Assembly (NCBI RefSeq): GCF_000177375.1
Contig: NZ_ADFR01000014.1
Span: forward strand, 19,756 to 83,755
DNA length: 64,000 nt
Source of the DNA: Bulleidia extructa W1219
GTDB taxonomy: Bacteria > Bacillota_I > Bacilli_A > Erysipelotrichales > Erysipelotrichaceae
Direction of reading: 5' to 3'
The translations under genes were made by a program, and so were the position numbers. Below, piece by piece: positions 1-8,267 of this stretch; the stretch's first letter is position 1; the number at the start of each line of letters is the position of its first letter. Under the pieces are notes generated by a model that was not told the DNA's origin, ran no database searches, and worked only from the letters and a program-made list of their open reading frames with translations.

Positions 1-2
1 GA

Positions 3-593
3 CTGGCTAAGTATGATTTAGGAAATATCGGTTTAAAAGCGGGAATACAAGGTCGCTTAAAAGATAAAGTGGTTTTTTATGATTCTCACCAGAAAGCTCA
101 AGAAGTTTTTGGACCCTTTGATCAACAAATTCGACAAAAAGAAGGAATACGGTATTGTCAAGATCACTCTGCCAATTGGATTTTAGAAGTTTTTTTCAAT
201 CAGGAAAATAGTCTTTTAAATAAACTGGGTATCAAAGCAAATTTTTCATTATTAACTGAGAAACAAGCCACCATTTTTCAATCACAAGCTCATCATTTAG
301 AATCCTGTCGCCTGAATCCACCTTATGATCAGGAAAATCTTCATCACCGAGATGGCTTTGGAATTCAAAAGCTCAGTTATATGGTTAAAAAAGGACAGTC
401 CATTGATATTACATTAGAAGAGCTACCGGCTGGCTATTCCTTATCTGATATTGAAGTAAAAGTGGTGCATCCGGATATTATTGAAAATGACTTTCTACGC
501 TTTAAAGGTTTACAAGAAGGAGCCAGCTCCATTCGTATCCAAACCAAAGATCAGGCACATATCCTTTATATTTCCATCATGGTTGTTTCATGA
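3..593 (+). CDS. Hypothetical protein, 5'-truncated by window edge
   Basis: An open frame runs from the first bases of the window to a TGA at 591-593, so the true start lies upstream. A GTG at 69 is only an internal codon, because in-frame codons before it are open (residues LAKYDLGNIGLKAG). About 195 residues are visible. I recognise no family. The last 70 or so residues (from VKKGQSIDI) alternate hydrophobic and polar positions and end in a beta-strand-like stretch (ILYISIMVV), which suggests a small beta-sandwich. The stop overlaps the ATG of the EssC-like gene (ATGA), so the two are probably translationally coupled and the product may belong to the same secretion-like system. That role is inference from position only. 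Confidence 0.6.
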   Translation: MAKYDLGNIGLKAGIQGRLKDKVVFYDSHQKAQEVFGPFDQQIRQKEGIRYCQDHSANWILEVFFNQENSLLNKLGIKANFSLLTEKQATIFQSQAHHLESCRLNPPYDQENLHHRDGFGIQKLSYMVKKGQSIDITLEELPAGYSLSDIEVKVVHPDIIENDFLRFKGLQEGASSIRIQTKDQAHILYISIMVVS

Positions 594-3214
594 GATTATT
601 GCTTTATCATCAAAAGCAGGTAAGGCAAATTGCGTTGAATGAGTGTTTTGCGGATAAATTAAAGGTGGAATTTCATGAGGGATTTTATTTAGGTAAGAAA
701 CGTTTGGAAAGTCATCAGTGGCTGTATTTTCGCTATCATCATGAACAGTATGGTCTTTGGATTGAAGATCATCCAAGCTATAGCTATATTTTTCCGTGCG
801 ACTTATGGCTGGAAAAAGACCTTCCGAAAGAAGTTCCAATCCTAAAATTAAAAGCCAATGGAGAAATAGAACCTTTGGGTCGACAATGGGCTAAAGGAGA
901 TGGTTTGGATTACTACCAATACCATTTAGAATGGCATGACTTTGGCTGGCTGGTGAATACAAATCTTTTGGAAAAGAAGGTGAAGATTGAAAAACATCAT
1001 AGAAAAGAACTCTATTTTCCTAAAATAGAAGAACCGATCGTTCCAAAGATTTCCGATCCTGCCATATCTTCCATTCATCCAAAGCGTTCTCTTTTTCTTC
1101 AAATGGGGCCAGGTTTAACCATGGCTTTTGCGACTTTGATGAATGCGATGGTTCAATCAATCCGCTTATATGAACAAGGAAAGCCTTATGAAGAGCTTCT
1201 CTTTGTGTTTTTAATGCCGATGATGATGTTAATCAGCATCCTTCTTTGGCAACCTTTAAATCGTTTTGCGGAAAATAAACAAGAAAAGAAAATTCAAGAA
1301 GTGCAAAAAGAAGAATATCGGAAAAAAGCAGAGAAAAATTGGCATTCTTTTCTAACAATATTTCAATCGTATCAAGAAACCATCAAACAATCATTTTTTT
1401 CTTTAGATAGTTGCTTAAGGCATCCGTCCGGTATTTGGATGGGGTTGGGATTTTACCAAGAAACCATTCCATATCTCATACCAAAGACGATCAAAAAGCT
1501 AAAGATTGAAAATTTTACGAATCAACAATTATTATTTTCGAGTAGTGAAGAGGATTTTATTCAATGGATTAGAAGATGGGATGCTCTTTATCAGGCCGGT
1601 GATGTACCGGCTTATTTATTGGCTTCGAAAACTTGGTTTTCCAATTATCCTGAAGTGTTACAACTTCCGATTTTCTATCATCATGGGAAAAGACATCTTT
1701 ATGAAGCTGGTCAAACATTTGAAATGGAGGAAGGAGGCATTCTTTTTTCATTAATTCCTTTAACCGATAAACACAAAGGAACTTGTTTCGTATGGAGTCA
1801 TCAAGCCCTTCAGTATCCTTTTGAAAAAAGGCTGTTGTATTGTCAATCGAAAATGATCGTAGAAGATCAAATGGAAAAAAGAATTTATCAGCCTTTAGAC
1901 ATAGAACAAAAAGATTATCGGGCAGATCCATATCAAATTCAAAAAACGAAAAGTAATCCCCATCAAAAAGGCTTGGTTTGTGTGATGGAAGAGGGGAATT
2001 TATCATTAGATCTAAGTGAAAACAAAATGGGACCTCACGCTATCATTACAGGAACAACCGGAAGCGGGAAAAGTGAATTGGTGCTGTATTGGCTTTTAAG
2101 TATGGCCAAACAAAATTCTCCCGAACAACTTCAAATTTTATTATTTGATTTTAAAGGTGACAGTTTAAAACAATCTCTTCGTTTTAAGGGAAAGACCATT
2201 CCGCATATTAATGCCAGCATTAGTGATTTACAAGTCGATGAAGTAGATCGTGCTTTATGTGGCTTGGAACAGGAATGTCGATATCGAGAAGCACTTTTTC
2301 AAAAAGCAAGTACTTGTTTTCAAGAACCAATCACGAGTTTGGCACAATATCAAAAATACCAAAAAAAGGGATGGGAACGGTTACCTGAAATAGTGTTGGT
2401 TTTTGATGAATTTGCTCAATTTAAACAACGGTTTCCAGATAAACTAAATCCATTTGTGACATTAGCCAGAATTGGTCGAAGTTTAGGAATTCATTTTATT
2501 TTAATCACCCAAAAAGCCAGTGGTGTGATTTCCGAACAAATTTGGGCTAACATTCGTTTGAGAATTTGTATGAAAGTGACGGATCGGCAGGATTGTTTGG
2601 ATACACTTCACCAAGATCGAAGAAAAGAATTAAAGTCAGCGGGAGATTTTATTGCTCATTATGATGAGACATACATTCAGGGACATTGTCCTTACTTGGA
2701 AGATTACATTTCTCCAAAAGAGAATAAGGTGGAATTAGACCATCAGTTACAACCTATACCGACCTATAAGAAAGGTCAAATACGATTGCGAGAATATCTG
2801 TTAGAAAAGATTATTGAAAAAAAAGAAGAAAACCATTTGCGTTCGATTTGGTTAAAAGCGCCAAGTTCCGATTTATTAAGAAATTCTCTTCTCGGTATTT
2901 TGGATGATTATGAAACAGCTCGCTATATCTCGATACCTTTAGAGGAAGTAAAAAGACCTATTTTATTCATATACGATGATCCAAAGGATTTATATTATCT
3001 TAAAAAACGACTCGGAAAAGATACTTTCCAAGCACGGTCCATTCATGAAAAGATCGGTTTGTCAGAAGAAAAGTATTTTATCTTGTATAAAGGTCCATTG
3101 ACGTTAGATCGAATGAGTCAATACTTTCACCAAATGAAACGGATTCATTCTTTAAGAAAAGGAGAAGCTCTATGTTTGTATCAGGGAAAGATTCAAAAGA
3201 TTCTGATATTTTAA
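590..3214 (+). CDS. EssC-like FtsK/SpoIIIE-family ATPase with one intact ATPase domain
   Basis: This 874-residue protein resembles the type VII secretion motor EssC. A soluble N-terminal part (about 1-165) is followed by two hydrophobic segments (about 168-190, beginning FLQMGPGLTM, and about 202-224, FLMPMMMLIS) and then a basic helix. An FtsK/SpoIIIE domain carries Walker A GTTGSGKS (488-495), Walker B VFDEF (D606-E607), and the EssC-typical string ARIGRSLGIHFILITQKASG. EssC proteins usually have about 1,400-1,500 residues and three ATPase domains. Here residues about 730-874 look like a remnant without a Walker A motif. The start overlaps the preceding stop by 4 bases. EssC normally drives export of WXG100/LXG proteins, but no WXG100 gene is visible here. 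It could instead be a divergent FtsK-like translocase. Confidence 0.8.
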   Translation: MRLLLYHQKQVRQIALNECFADKLKVEFHEGFYLGKKRLESHQWLYFRYHHEQYGLWIEDHPSYSYIFPCDLWLEKDLPKEVPILKLKANGEIEPLGRQWAKGDGLDYYQYHLEWHDFGWLVNTNLLEKKVKIEKHHRKELYFPKIEEPIVPKISDPAISSIHPKRSLFLQMGPGLTMAFATLMNAMVQSIRLYEQGKPYEELLFVFLMPMMMLISILLWQPLNRFAENKQEKKIQEVQKEEYRKKAEKNWHSFLTIFQSYQETIKQSFFSLDSCLRHPSGIWMGLGFYQETIPYLIPKTIKKLKIENFTNQQLLFSSSEEDFIQWIRRWDALYQAGDVPAYLLASKTWFSNYPEVLQLPIFYHHGKRHLYEAGQTFEMEEGGILFSLIPLTDKHKGTCFVWSHQALQYPFEKRLLYCQSKMIVEDQMEKRIYQPLDIEQKDYRADPYQIQKTKSNPHQKGLVCVMEEGNLSLDLSENKMGPHAIITGTTGSGKSELVLYWLLSMAKQNSPEQLQILLFDFKGDSLKQSLRFKGKTIPHINASISDLQVDEVDRALCGLEQECRYREALFQKASTCFQEPITSLAQYQKYQKKGWERLPEIVLVFDEFAQFKQRFPDKLNPFVTLARIGRSLGIHFILITQKASGVISEQIWANIRLRICMKVTDRQDCLDTLHQDRRKELKSAGDFIAHYDETYIQGHCPYLEDYISPKENKVELDHQLQPIPTYKKGQIRLREYLLEKIIEKKEENHLRSIWLKAPSSDLLRNSLLGILDDYETARYISIPLEEVKRPILFIYDDPKDLYYLKKRLGKDTFQARSIHEKIGLSEEKYFILYKGPLTLDRMSQYFHQMKRIHSLRKGEALCLYQGKIQKILIF

Positions 3215-3414
3215 GAAGAATGATTTTAAAAACGAATTTCTCAGAACATTGGTATGAACTGCCCAGTCATCAATCTTTAGCAGAAGCCTTCCCTGAGTAT
3301 GAATTATTTTATGATTTAGTGCAAGGAGAATGGATTGATGCTGATGTAGCGATAGAGAGACTTTGCAAGGGGAACCGTCTTCCATATGTAGAAGCCTTTC
3401 AGCTCTTTGAATAA
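3172..3414 (+). CDS. Small acidic hypothetical protein after EssC-like gene
   Basis: An 80-residue soluble, acidic protein of unknown family. The ATG at 3172 has a good ribosome-binding site (AGGAG about 7 bases upstream), and the gene overlaps the 3' end of the EssC-like gene by 43 bases in a different frame. That, plus a normal stop just before truB, argues that it is real and co-translated. The sequence is helix-rich with many Glu/Asp and aromatic residues (e.g. EYELFYDLVQGEW) and no signal peptide or membrane segment. A cytosolic partner of the ATPase is possible but not shown. The -10 box of the truB promoter overlaps the bases just after its stop codon. Confidence 0.6.
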   Translation: MFVSGKDSKDSDILRRMILKTNFSEHWYELPSHQSLAEAFPEYELFYDLVQGEWIDADVAIERLCKGNRLPYVEAFQLFE

Positions 3415-3415
3415 A

Positions 3416-3431
3416 TGGTATAATATCCCCA
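3416..3431 (+). promoter_or_regulatory. Extended -10 promoter giving a predicted leaderless truB mRNA
   Basis: TGGTATAAT (TATAAT at 3419-3424) is followed by exactly six bases and then the truB ATG at 3431. With usual sigma-A spacing transcription would start on the A of the ATG. No ribosome-binding site fits between them, and the -35 region is poor, consistent with an extended -10 promoter. Confidence 0.6.
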
Positions 3432-4273
3432 TGGATGCAATCTACTTAATCAATAAACCGCAAGGTATGACATCTTTTGATGTGATTGCGAAAATGCGCA
3501 AGGTGTTACAAATGAAAAAAATTGGCCATACCGGCACTTTAGATCCTGAAGCTGGTGGCCTTTTAATTGTTTTGACCGGCAAATTCACAAAGTGTATTCC
3601 GTATTGTGTGAAAGATCATAAACACTACATCGCTCAATTTGAATTAGGTAAAGCTAGCGATACGGAAGATGTGTTTGGACAGATTATTCAAGAAAGAAAA
3701 GCCCGTAAACATACCGCTTTAGAATTAAATGAAATCTGTTCTTCCATGAAAGGACGCTATCTTCAAATTCCTCCTATGTATTCCGCTAAAAAAATAAAAG
3801 GGAAAAAATTGTATGAATACGCTCGAGAAGGAAAGGAAATGGAAAGAAAAACGGTGGAAGTAGAAATCAGTGATCTTTCAGTTCGTCATCTTCATGATGA
3901 TATATATGAGATGGAAGCGGTGGTTTCTTCGGGGACTTACATACGCACTTTGATCGTGGATTTTGCGAAAAAATTAGGTGAATTAGCGTTGATGACTTCT
4001 TTGAAGAGAGTGGGAATTGAACACTTGTCTTTAAATCAGAGTGTTCCTTTAGCCGATTTCGATAAGACAACAAAGGGAATTAGATTGTTTGATTGTGTGA
4101 ATCCTGCTTATCCCTTAGTTGAAGTAAAAAATCCTGCGCCTATTTTGCAAGGTAAAAAAATAGCGTTAGATCGAAATGAAGAAATTGTCTTATTGTATCA
4201 TCAACAAGACATACTAGCGGCCTATCAAAAAGAGAATTCAGGTTTATATCGTTGCTTAAGAGGCTTATTTTAA
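3431..4273 (+). CDS. truB: tRNA pseudouridine(55) synthase TruB
   Basis: TruB isomerises U55 to pseudouridine in the T-loop of tRNAs. The N-terminus (INKPQGMTSFDVI) and the catalytic motif GHTGTLDPEAGGLL, with its nucleophilic Asp, are unmistakable, as is YSAKKIKGKKLYEYAREG. The C-terminal part is the short PUA-like tail. I chose ATG 3431 (MDAIYLINKPQG) over an upstream TTG at 3407, because family members begin here and a TATAAT box occupies the intervening bases. Length 280 is somewhat short for the family but normal in this group. The stop overlaps the ribF ATG by one base (TAATG), so truB and ribF are coupled as in many Bacillota. Confidence 0.95.
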   Translation: MDAIYLINKPQGMTSFDVIAKMRKVLQMKKIGHTGTLDPEAGGLLIVLTGKFTKCIPYCVKDHKHYIAQFELGKASDTEDVFGQIIQERKARKHTALELNEICSSMKGRYLQIPPMYSAKKIKGKKLYEYAREGKEMERKTVEVEISDLSVRHLHDDIYEMEAVVSSGTYIRTLIVDFAKKLGELALMTSLKRVGIEHLSLNQSVPLADFDKTTKGIRLFDCVNPAYPLVEVKNPAPILQGKKIALDRNEEIVLLYHQQDILAAYQKENSGLYRCLRGLF

Positions 4274-5190
4274 TGGAAAAACATTTTTTACACATGACAA
4301 ATGGGACAAAGATAGAAGAAAATTTAGTGGCTTGTATCGGTTATTTTGATGGTCTTCATAGGGGACATCAAGCTTTGGTGCAAAAAACGTTAGAAGTAGC
4401 CAAACAGATGAAGGCAGTTCCAACCATGATTTCTTTTGAACCGGATCCTAGGGTGGTGATTAAAGGAATTTCGAATTTTAAGCATATTATGACCATGAGT
4501 GATCGTTTTAGTTTGGCGGAAAAATTAGGTATTGAAAAATTTGTTTTATTGGATTTCACTAAAGAGATGGCGGCCTTAAAACCACAAGCTTTCATTGATC
4601 AAATTCTAGGTCAACTTCATTTAAAGGGATTAGTTTGTGGCTTTGATTTCCATTTTGGACAATATGGTCAAGGGGATTATCATTTTTTACAAAAACAATG
4701 TGACTATCCTGTTTTTCGAATTGACAAAGTAGAAGATCAACAGGGAAAAATCAGTTCGACTCGAATCGGAAAAGCGATCCAAAAAGGTCGTATGGAAGAA
4801 GTTAATCATCTTTTAGGAAGGGAATACAGCAGTGAGGGAAGGGTGATTCATGGTTTGCATAATGGGCATTCCCTACACTTTCCGACCGCCAATATTGATT
4901 ATTCTGAAGAATTGATATTACCAAAAGTTGGCGTTTATGGGGGATATGTTTTATTGGACGGGATTAAAAAACTTTGTATGATCAATTTAGGACATAATCC
5001 AAGTGTTCAATATCAAAAAAGGTTATCGTTAGAAGTGCATATCTTAGACTATAAAGGCGATTTGTATGATCAAACAGTGCGTATCTATTGGCTTGGTTTC
5101 TTACGTGATGAAATACATTTTTCTTCCAAAGAAGAATTGATTCAACAGTTAAAGAAAGATCAAACTGAGGTAATTAAAAGATGGAAATAG
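4273..5190 (+). CDS. ribF: Bifunctional riboflavin kinase / FAD synthetase RibF
   Basis: RibF phosphorylates riboflavin to FMN and adenylates FMN to FAD. The N-terminal nucleotidyltransferase domain shows GYFDGLHRGHQALV (the HxGH-type motif) and FGFDFHFG-like residues (CGFDFHFGQYGQGD). The kinase domain starts around residue 180 with REYSSEGRVIHG and HFPTANIDY. The start is ATG 4273; an upstream in-frame TTG at 4252 lies inside truB and gives no better match. The 305-residue length is typical. It overlaps truB by one base and the next gene by 10 bases. No FMN riboswitch was seen upstream, so expression probably follows truB. Confidence 0.95.
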   Translation: MEKHFLHMTNGTKIEENLVACIGYFDGLHRGHQALVQKTLEVAKQMKAVPTMISFEPDPRVVIKGISNFKHIMTMSDRFSLAEKLGIEKFVLLDFTKEMAALKPQAFIDQILGQLHLKGLVCGFDFHFGQYGQGDYHFLQKQCDYPVFRIDKVEDQQGKISSTRIGKAIQKGRMEEVNHLLGREYSSEGRVIHGLHNGHSLHFPTANIDYSEELILPKVGVYGGYVLLDGIKKLCMINLGHNPSVQYQKRLSLEVHILDYKGDLYDQTVRIYWLGFLRDEIHFSSKEELIQQLKKDQTEVIKRWK

Positions 5191-6494
5191 AATTACCAAA
5201 AGATTTTTTGAAGCGGATGGAAGTTATGTTGGGAAAGGAATATGATGATTTTTTAAAGGTTTATAAAAAGCCATATCATCGCCATGGTCGTTTCAATTCT
5301 TTAAAAAAGAAGGATTTTCCTTTGGAGGTTCAAGATTGGATTCTAAAAAGAAGCCCATTTTGTCCGAATGGGGCTTATTTTAAAGAAGGAATTCAACCAA
5401 TTCACTTTGCCAGCTATCGTAATGGTGGATTTTATATGCAGGAAGCTTCTGCTTCATCCGTGATTTCTTTATTAAAAATCCAACCGGGTGATTATGTGTT
5501 GGATATGTGTGCCGCTCCGGGTTCTAAAACCACGCAAATAGGAGAATATTTACAACAAGAAGGGCTGTTAGTCAGCAATGAATACGTATCTAAAAGAGCG
5601 ATGATTTTATTGGAAAATATAATTCGCCACGGTCTTCAAAATGCCTTGGTTTTGAATTGTGATACCAGTTTATTAGCCAAAGAATTTCCATCTGGATTTG
5701 ATAAAATAGTCGTAGATGCCCCTTGCTCTGGGGAGGGATTATTTTTGAAACAAGAAGACAGTGTTCAAGAATGGTCTTTGGATCATATCGCTGTTTGTGC
5801 AAAAAGACAAGCTTCTATTTTAGAAAATGCCTATACCTGTTTAAGAAAAGGAGGAGATTTGTTGTATAGTACCTGTACTTTTGCAAGGGAAGAAAATGAA
5901 GATTTAATAGAGGCTTTTTTAAAAAAACACGCAGATATGGAATTAGTCCCTATAACTGTTCCATTTGGTCGTCCCGGTTTTTTACCATTTGAAAAGACCA
6001 GGAGAATTTTTCCCATGGATGGTGGGACAGGACAGTTTATGGCGTTATTGCATAAAAAGGGAGAAGAAACAAGACACACATGGAAAACCATTTCCACTAA
6101 AAAAGAATCTTTTTTTCAAAAGGAAGTCAATGCTTTATTAAAAAAACCATATCGTTATTTTCACGAATTTCGCGGAAAATTATTTGCCGGAAATAACCCT
6201 TTTCTAGATAACCAATCCCTTAAAATCATTCGTCAAATGGTGTACGTAGGAGAAATTCGAACTGGGCGGCTTATATTGGATCATCACTTCTTTATGTCTT
6301 CTTCTTTAAAAGAAACATGTATGATAGAGATAAATGAAAATCAATATCGACAATATATTCATGGTGAAACCTTATCTATTTCGAAACCAAAAGGGTATTA
6401 TGGTTTATCTTTTGATGGTTTGGTGGTGGGCGGTTGTCGTAGTGATGGTCAACAATTGAAAAATCTGTATCCGAAAGTATTAAGAACTCGCTAG
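5181..6494 (+). CDS. RsmF-like rRNA (cytosine-C5) methyltransferase
   Basis: A NOL1/NOP2/Sun-family SAM-dependent RNA m5C methyltransferase, expected to act on 16S rRNA. The SAM site is DMCAAPGSKTTQI (about residue 107). Motif IV, DAPCSGEGLF, and motif VI, YSTCTFAREENED, supply the two cysteines used in catalysis. About 140 residues after the catalytic core (from about 295) form the RsmF/YebU-type C-terminal RNA-binding region. The gene starts inside the end of ribF (10-base overlap), so it belongs to the truB-ribF operon. The exact target base cannot be told from sequence; RsmF is the closest family by architecture (437 residues). Confidence 0.88.
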   Translation: MEIELPKDFLKRMEVMLGKEYDDFLKVYKKPYHRHGRFNSLKKKDFPLEVQDWILKRSPFCPNGAYFKEGIQPIHFASYRNGGFYMQEASASSVISLLKIQPGDYVLDMCAAPGSKTTQIGEYLQQEGLLVSNEYVSKRAMILLENIIRHGLQNALVLNCDTSLLAKEFPSGFDKIVVDAPCSGEGLFLKQEDSVQEWSLDHIAVCAKRQASILENAYTCLRKGGDLLYSTCTFAREENEDLIEAFLKKHADMELVPITVPFGRPGFLPFEKTRRIFPMDGGTGQFMALLHKKGEETRHTWKTISTKKESFFQKEVNALLKKPYRYFHEFRGKLFAGNNPFLDNQSLKIIRQMVYVGEIRTGRLILDHHFFMSSSLKETCMIEINENQYRQYIHGETLSISKPKGYYGLSFDGLVVGGCRSDGQQLKNLYPKVLRTR

Positions 6495-6502
6495 GAGGAA
6501 AA

Positions 6503-7840
6503 ATGAACTTAGCTTTATTTCAATATGTGGATGATGTTTTGTCTTTGTATAAACAAAGAAGAGCTCTTTATGTAGAGGTGAAAGATCAGTTAGAAAGTTT
6601 TTTTGAAAAGACCGATTTAGGAGATGGCATAGTGTCTTATCCTTCTCGTTTGAAATCAGAGAAAAGTTTAAAAGAGAAATTAATTCGACAAGAATTTTTC
6701 TCCAAGTTTTCTAATGCACAAGAAACTTTATCACAATTATCAGATTTGATCGGGTTAACCATTCAAGTTCAGTTTATCCGTCATGAAATTTCCATCTTTG
6801 AGAATTTGTTTCACTTGTTTTTGCCTTGTGATAACGGTCTTTATCAATCCAAAGATTGCGAGAATCTGTATTTGAATTTGCATGCTCCTCAACCACAATC
6901 CCAAAAAAATGGGTATCCTATTTATCGGATTGATGGTTATTACCGAATTCAAGATGAGATGGTTCGCTTCGAAGTTCAAATTAAAGCGATGGTTCATCAA
7001 TTTTGGGCAGATATTGAACATGAAGTCATTTATAAAAATTCAGATTATATTATGTATGATCAGTTTAATCGAAATATGTTAGCAGCCATTCGGGATAATT
7101 TAGAAGTGATGGATCATCAACTAGAATTAATTTATTCCGAGATTTTTCAAGGGGAATCCGCTTCTCTTGGTCTGGATGAAATTCATTTCAAGGTATTTTT
7201 AGCAAAATCTTTAAATGAGCTGGTAAAGAAAAATATGGAGAAGGGGCTTGGTTTCAGTACGGATTTCCAGAAGCCTTCCAGTACCATTGCTCAAATGATC
7301 TTTATTCAGGAGTTTATTCAACGTGAACAAAAAGAATTTTTAATGTTGGATTATTTGGAAAGGTTGGATGAATTAAAGCAGGGAGAAATTGACTTTAAAA
7401 AGTCATTTTTATTGGAAGAGGCAACTAATTTAGAGGATGGCTTTTTAATGGAGATGGTGCCGTATTTATATCGAAAAGCGAATGTTAACTTTCATTGGCA
7501 TGTGTTTTTTCGGATGATTTTTGCGGTTCAAAAAGAGGAAAACATCACTTGTTTTGTGCGAAGTATTCGTATGATTGAACGATTAATTGTACAAGATCAA
7601 TGGTTAAAAGAAAAATTAGATAAAGCCTATGGACAAGATTCAAATCGTATGAATCAAGAGATGAGAAGAACCTTAGGAAGAGCTATGTGTGAGATAGATG
7701 ATATACGTTGTTTCTATGAGGAAAATCTATTGAAGATCAGTCGTATTTTTCAAAACAAATTGGAAATCATGATTCAAGAAAAAAGAGATTTGGCTTGGTT
7801 TGATATAGAATTGAAAGAAGAAATTGCACAGCAGATTTAA
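6503..7840 (+). CDS. RelA/SpoT-domain (alarmone synthetase-like) protein, altered motifs
   Basis: A 445-residue protein with an N-terminal RelA/SpoT nucleotidyltransferase-like domain (about 40-180) and a long helical C-terminal region. Visible family landmarks are PSRLKSEKSLKEKL, DLIGLTIQV (about 82-90) and FEVQIKAMVHQFWADIEHEVIYK (about 156-178), the counterpart of the EVQIRT...W..LEH...YK signature. Two active-site motifs deviate: the D..G.R arginine is Thr (GLT), and the YRSLH-type motif is NLYLNLH. The protein may therefore be a weak, altered or regulatory synthetase. It starts 8 bases after the methyltransferase stop behind AGGAGG. It is much longer than classical small alarmone synthetases (about 210-230 residues). 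Confidence 0.75.
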   Translation: MNLALFQYVDDVLSLYKQRRALYVEVKDQLESFFEKTDLGDGIVSYPSRLKSEKSLKEKLIRQEFFSKFSNAQETLSQLSDLIGLTIQVQFIRHEISIFENLFHLFLPCDNGLYQSKDCENLYLNLHAPQPQSQKNGYPIYRIDGYYRIQDEMVRFEVQIKAMVHQFWADIEHEVIYKNSDYIMYDQFNRNMLAAIRDNLEVMDHQLELIYSEIFQGESASLGLDEIHFKVFLAKSLNELVKKNMEKGLGFSTDFQKPSSTIAQMIFIQEFIQREQKEFLMLDYLERLDELKQGEIDFKKSFLLEEATNLEDGFLMEMVPYLYRKANVNFHWHVFFRMIFAVQKEENITCFVRSIRMIERLIVQDQWLKEKLDKAYGQDSNRMNQEMRRTLGRAMCEIDDIRCFYEENLLKISRIFQNKLEIMIQEKRDLAWFDIELKEEIAQQI

Positions 7841-7880
7841 AAAATGGTAGAATGAGAACAAGTAAAAAGAGGTAATGGAT

Positions 7881-8204
7881 ATGGCTGAATATATTGTAGT
7901 GGAAAAAAATAATGAATTAGGTCGAATTGCGGTGAATAAGTCGGTGATTACATCTATTGTGGAATTATCCATTCAAGAAGTTGAAAATGCGATTGTCATT
8001 CCTAGTACACGCTTGAAAAAAACAACCACTGCCAAAGTGGAAAAAGGGGAATTATCGGTTTATATTGAGATGAATTTGAAATTTGGAGCCAATGTGAATG
8101 CGACTTGCGAATTGGTTCAAAATAAGGTATATGAAAATCTTCAATTTATGACAGGACTAAAACCAAAGGAAATTATGATCACGGTGGTTAATTTTGAAAA
8201 TTAG
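7881..8204 (+). CDS. Asp23/Gls24 family envelope stress protein
   Basis: A 107-residue Asp23-family protein, a soluble family linked to the envelope stress response and to membrane-bound AmaP in staphylococci. Family features are the N-terminal ELGRIAVNKSVITSIV, the mid-protein SVYIEMNLKFGANVN and the C-terminal ITVVNFE. I prefer ATG 7881 (MAEYIVVEKN), because AGAGG lies 8 bases upstream of it and only 2 bases upstream of the alternative ATG at 7875. Its own extended -10 box (TGGTAGAAT, about 7845-7853) makes it separately transcribed. No companion amaP gene is seen nearby. Confidence 0.85.
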   Translation: MAEYIVVEKNNELGRIAVNKSVITSIVELSIQEVENAIVIPSTRLKKTTTAKVEKGELSVYIEMNLKFGANVNATCELVQNKVYENLQFMTGLKPKEIMITVVNFEN

Positions 8205-8267
8205 CCTCTTGTTAGATTCAGTTGGATCTGTACGGTAAATCAGTAAGATAAATAAAGGGAAGTTTGG

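Noticed and set aside
69..593. Start at GTG 69 for the first gene
   Set aside because: The frame is open upstream to the window edge and gives plausible protein, so the gene is truncated rather than starting at 69.
1569..2006. Long minus-strand open frame inside the EssC-like gene
   Set aside because: It is a shadow of the plus-strand coding sequence with no ribosome-binding site and no recognisable protein features.
3407..3430. Upstream TTG start for truB
   Set aside because: It would add eight unconserved residues and read through the TATAAT box; MDAIYLINKPQG is the family start.
8205..8267. Riboswitch before the UbiA-like gene
   Set aside because: Only 63 bases with no stable stem or conserved motif; it holds a promoter and ribosome-binding site at most.
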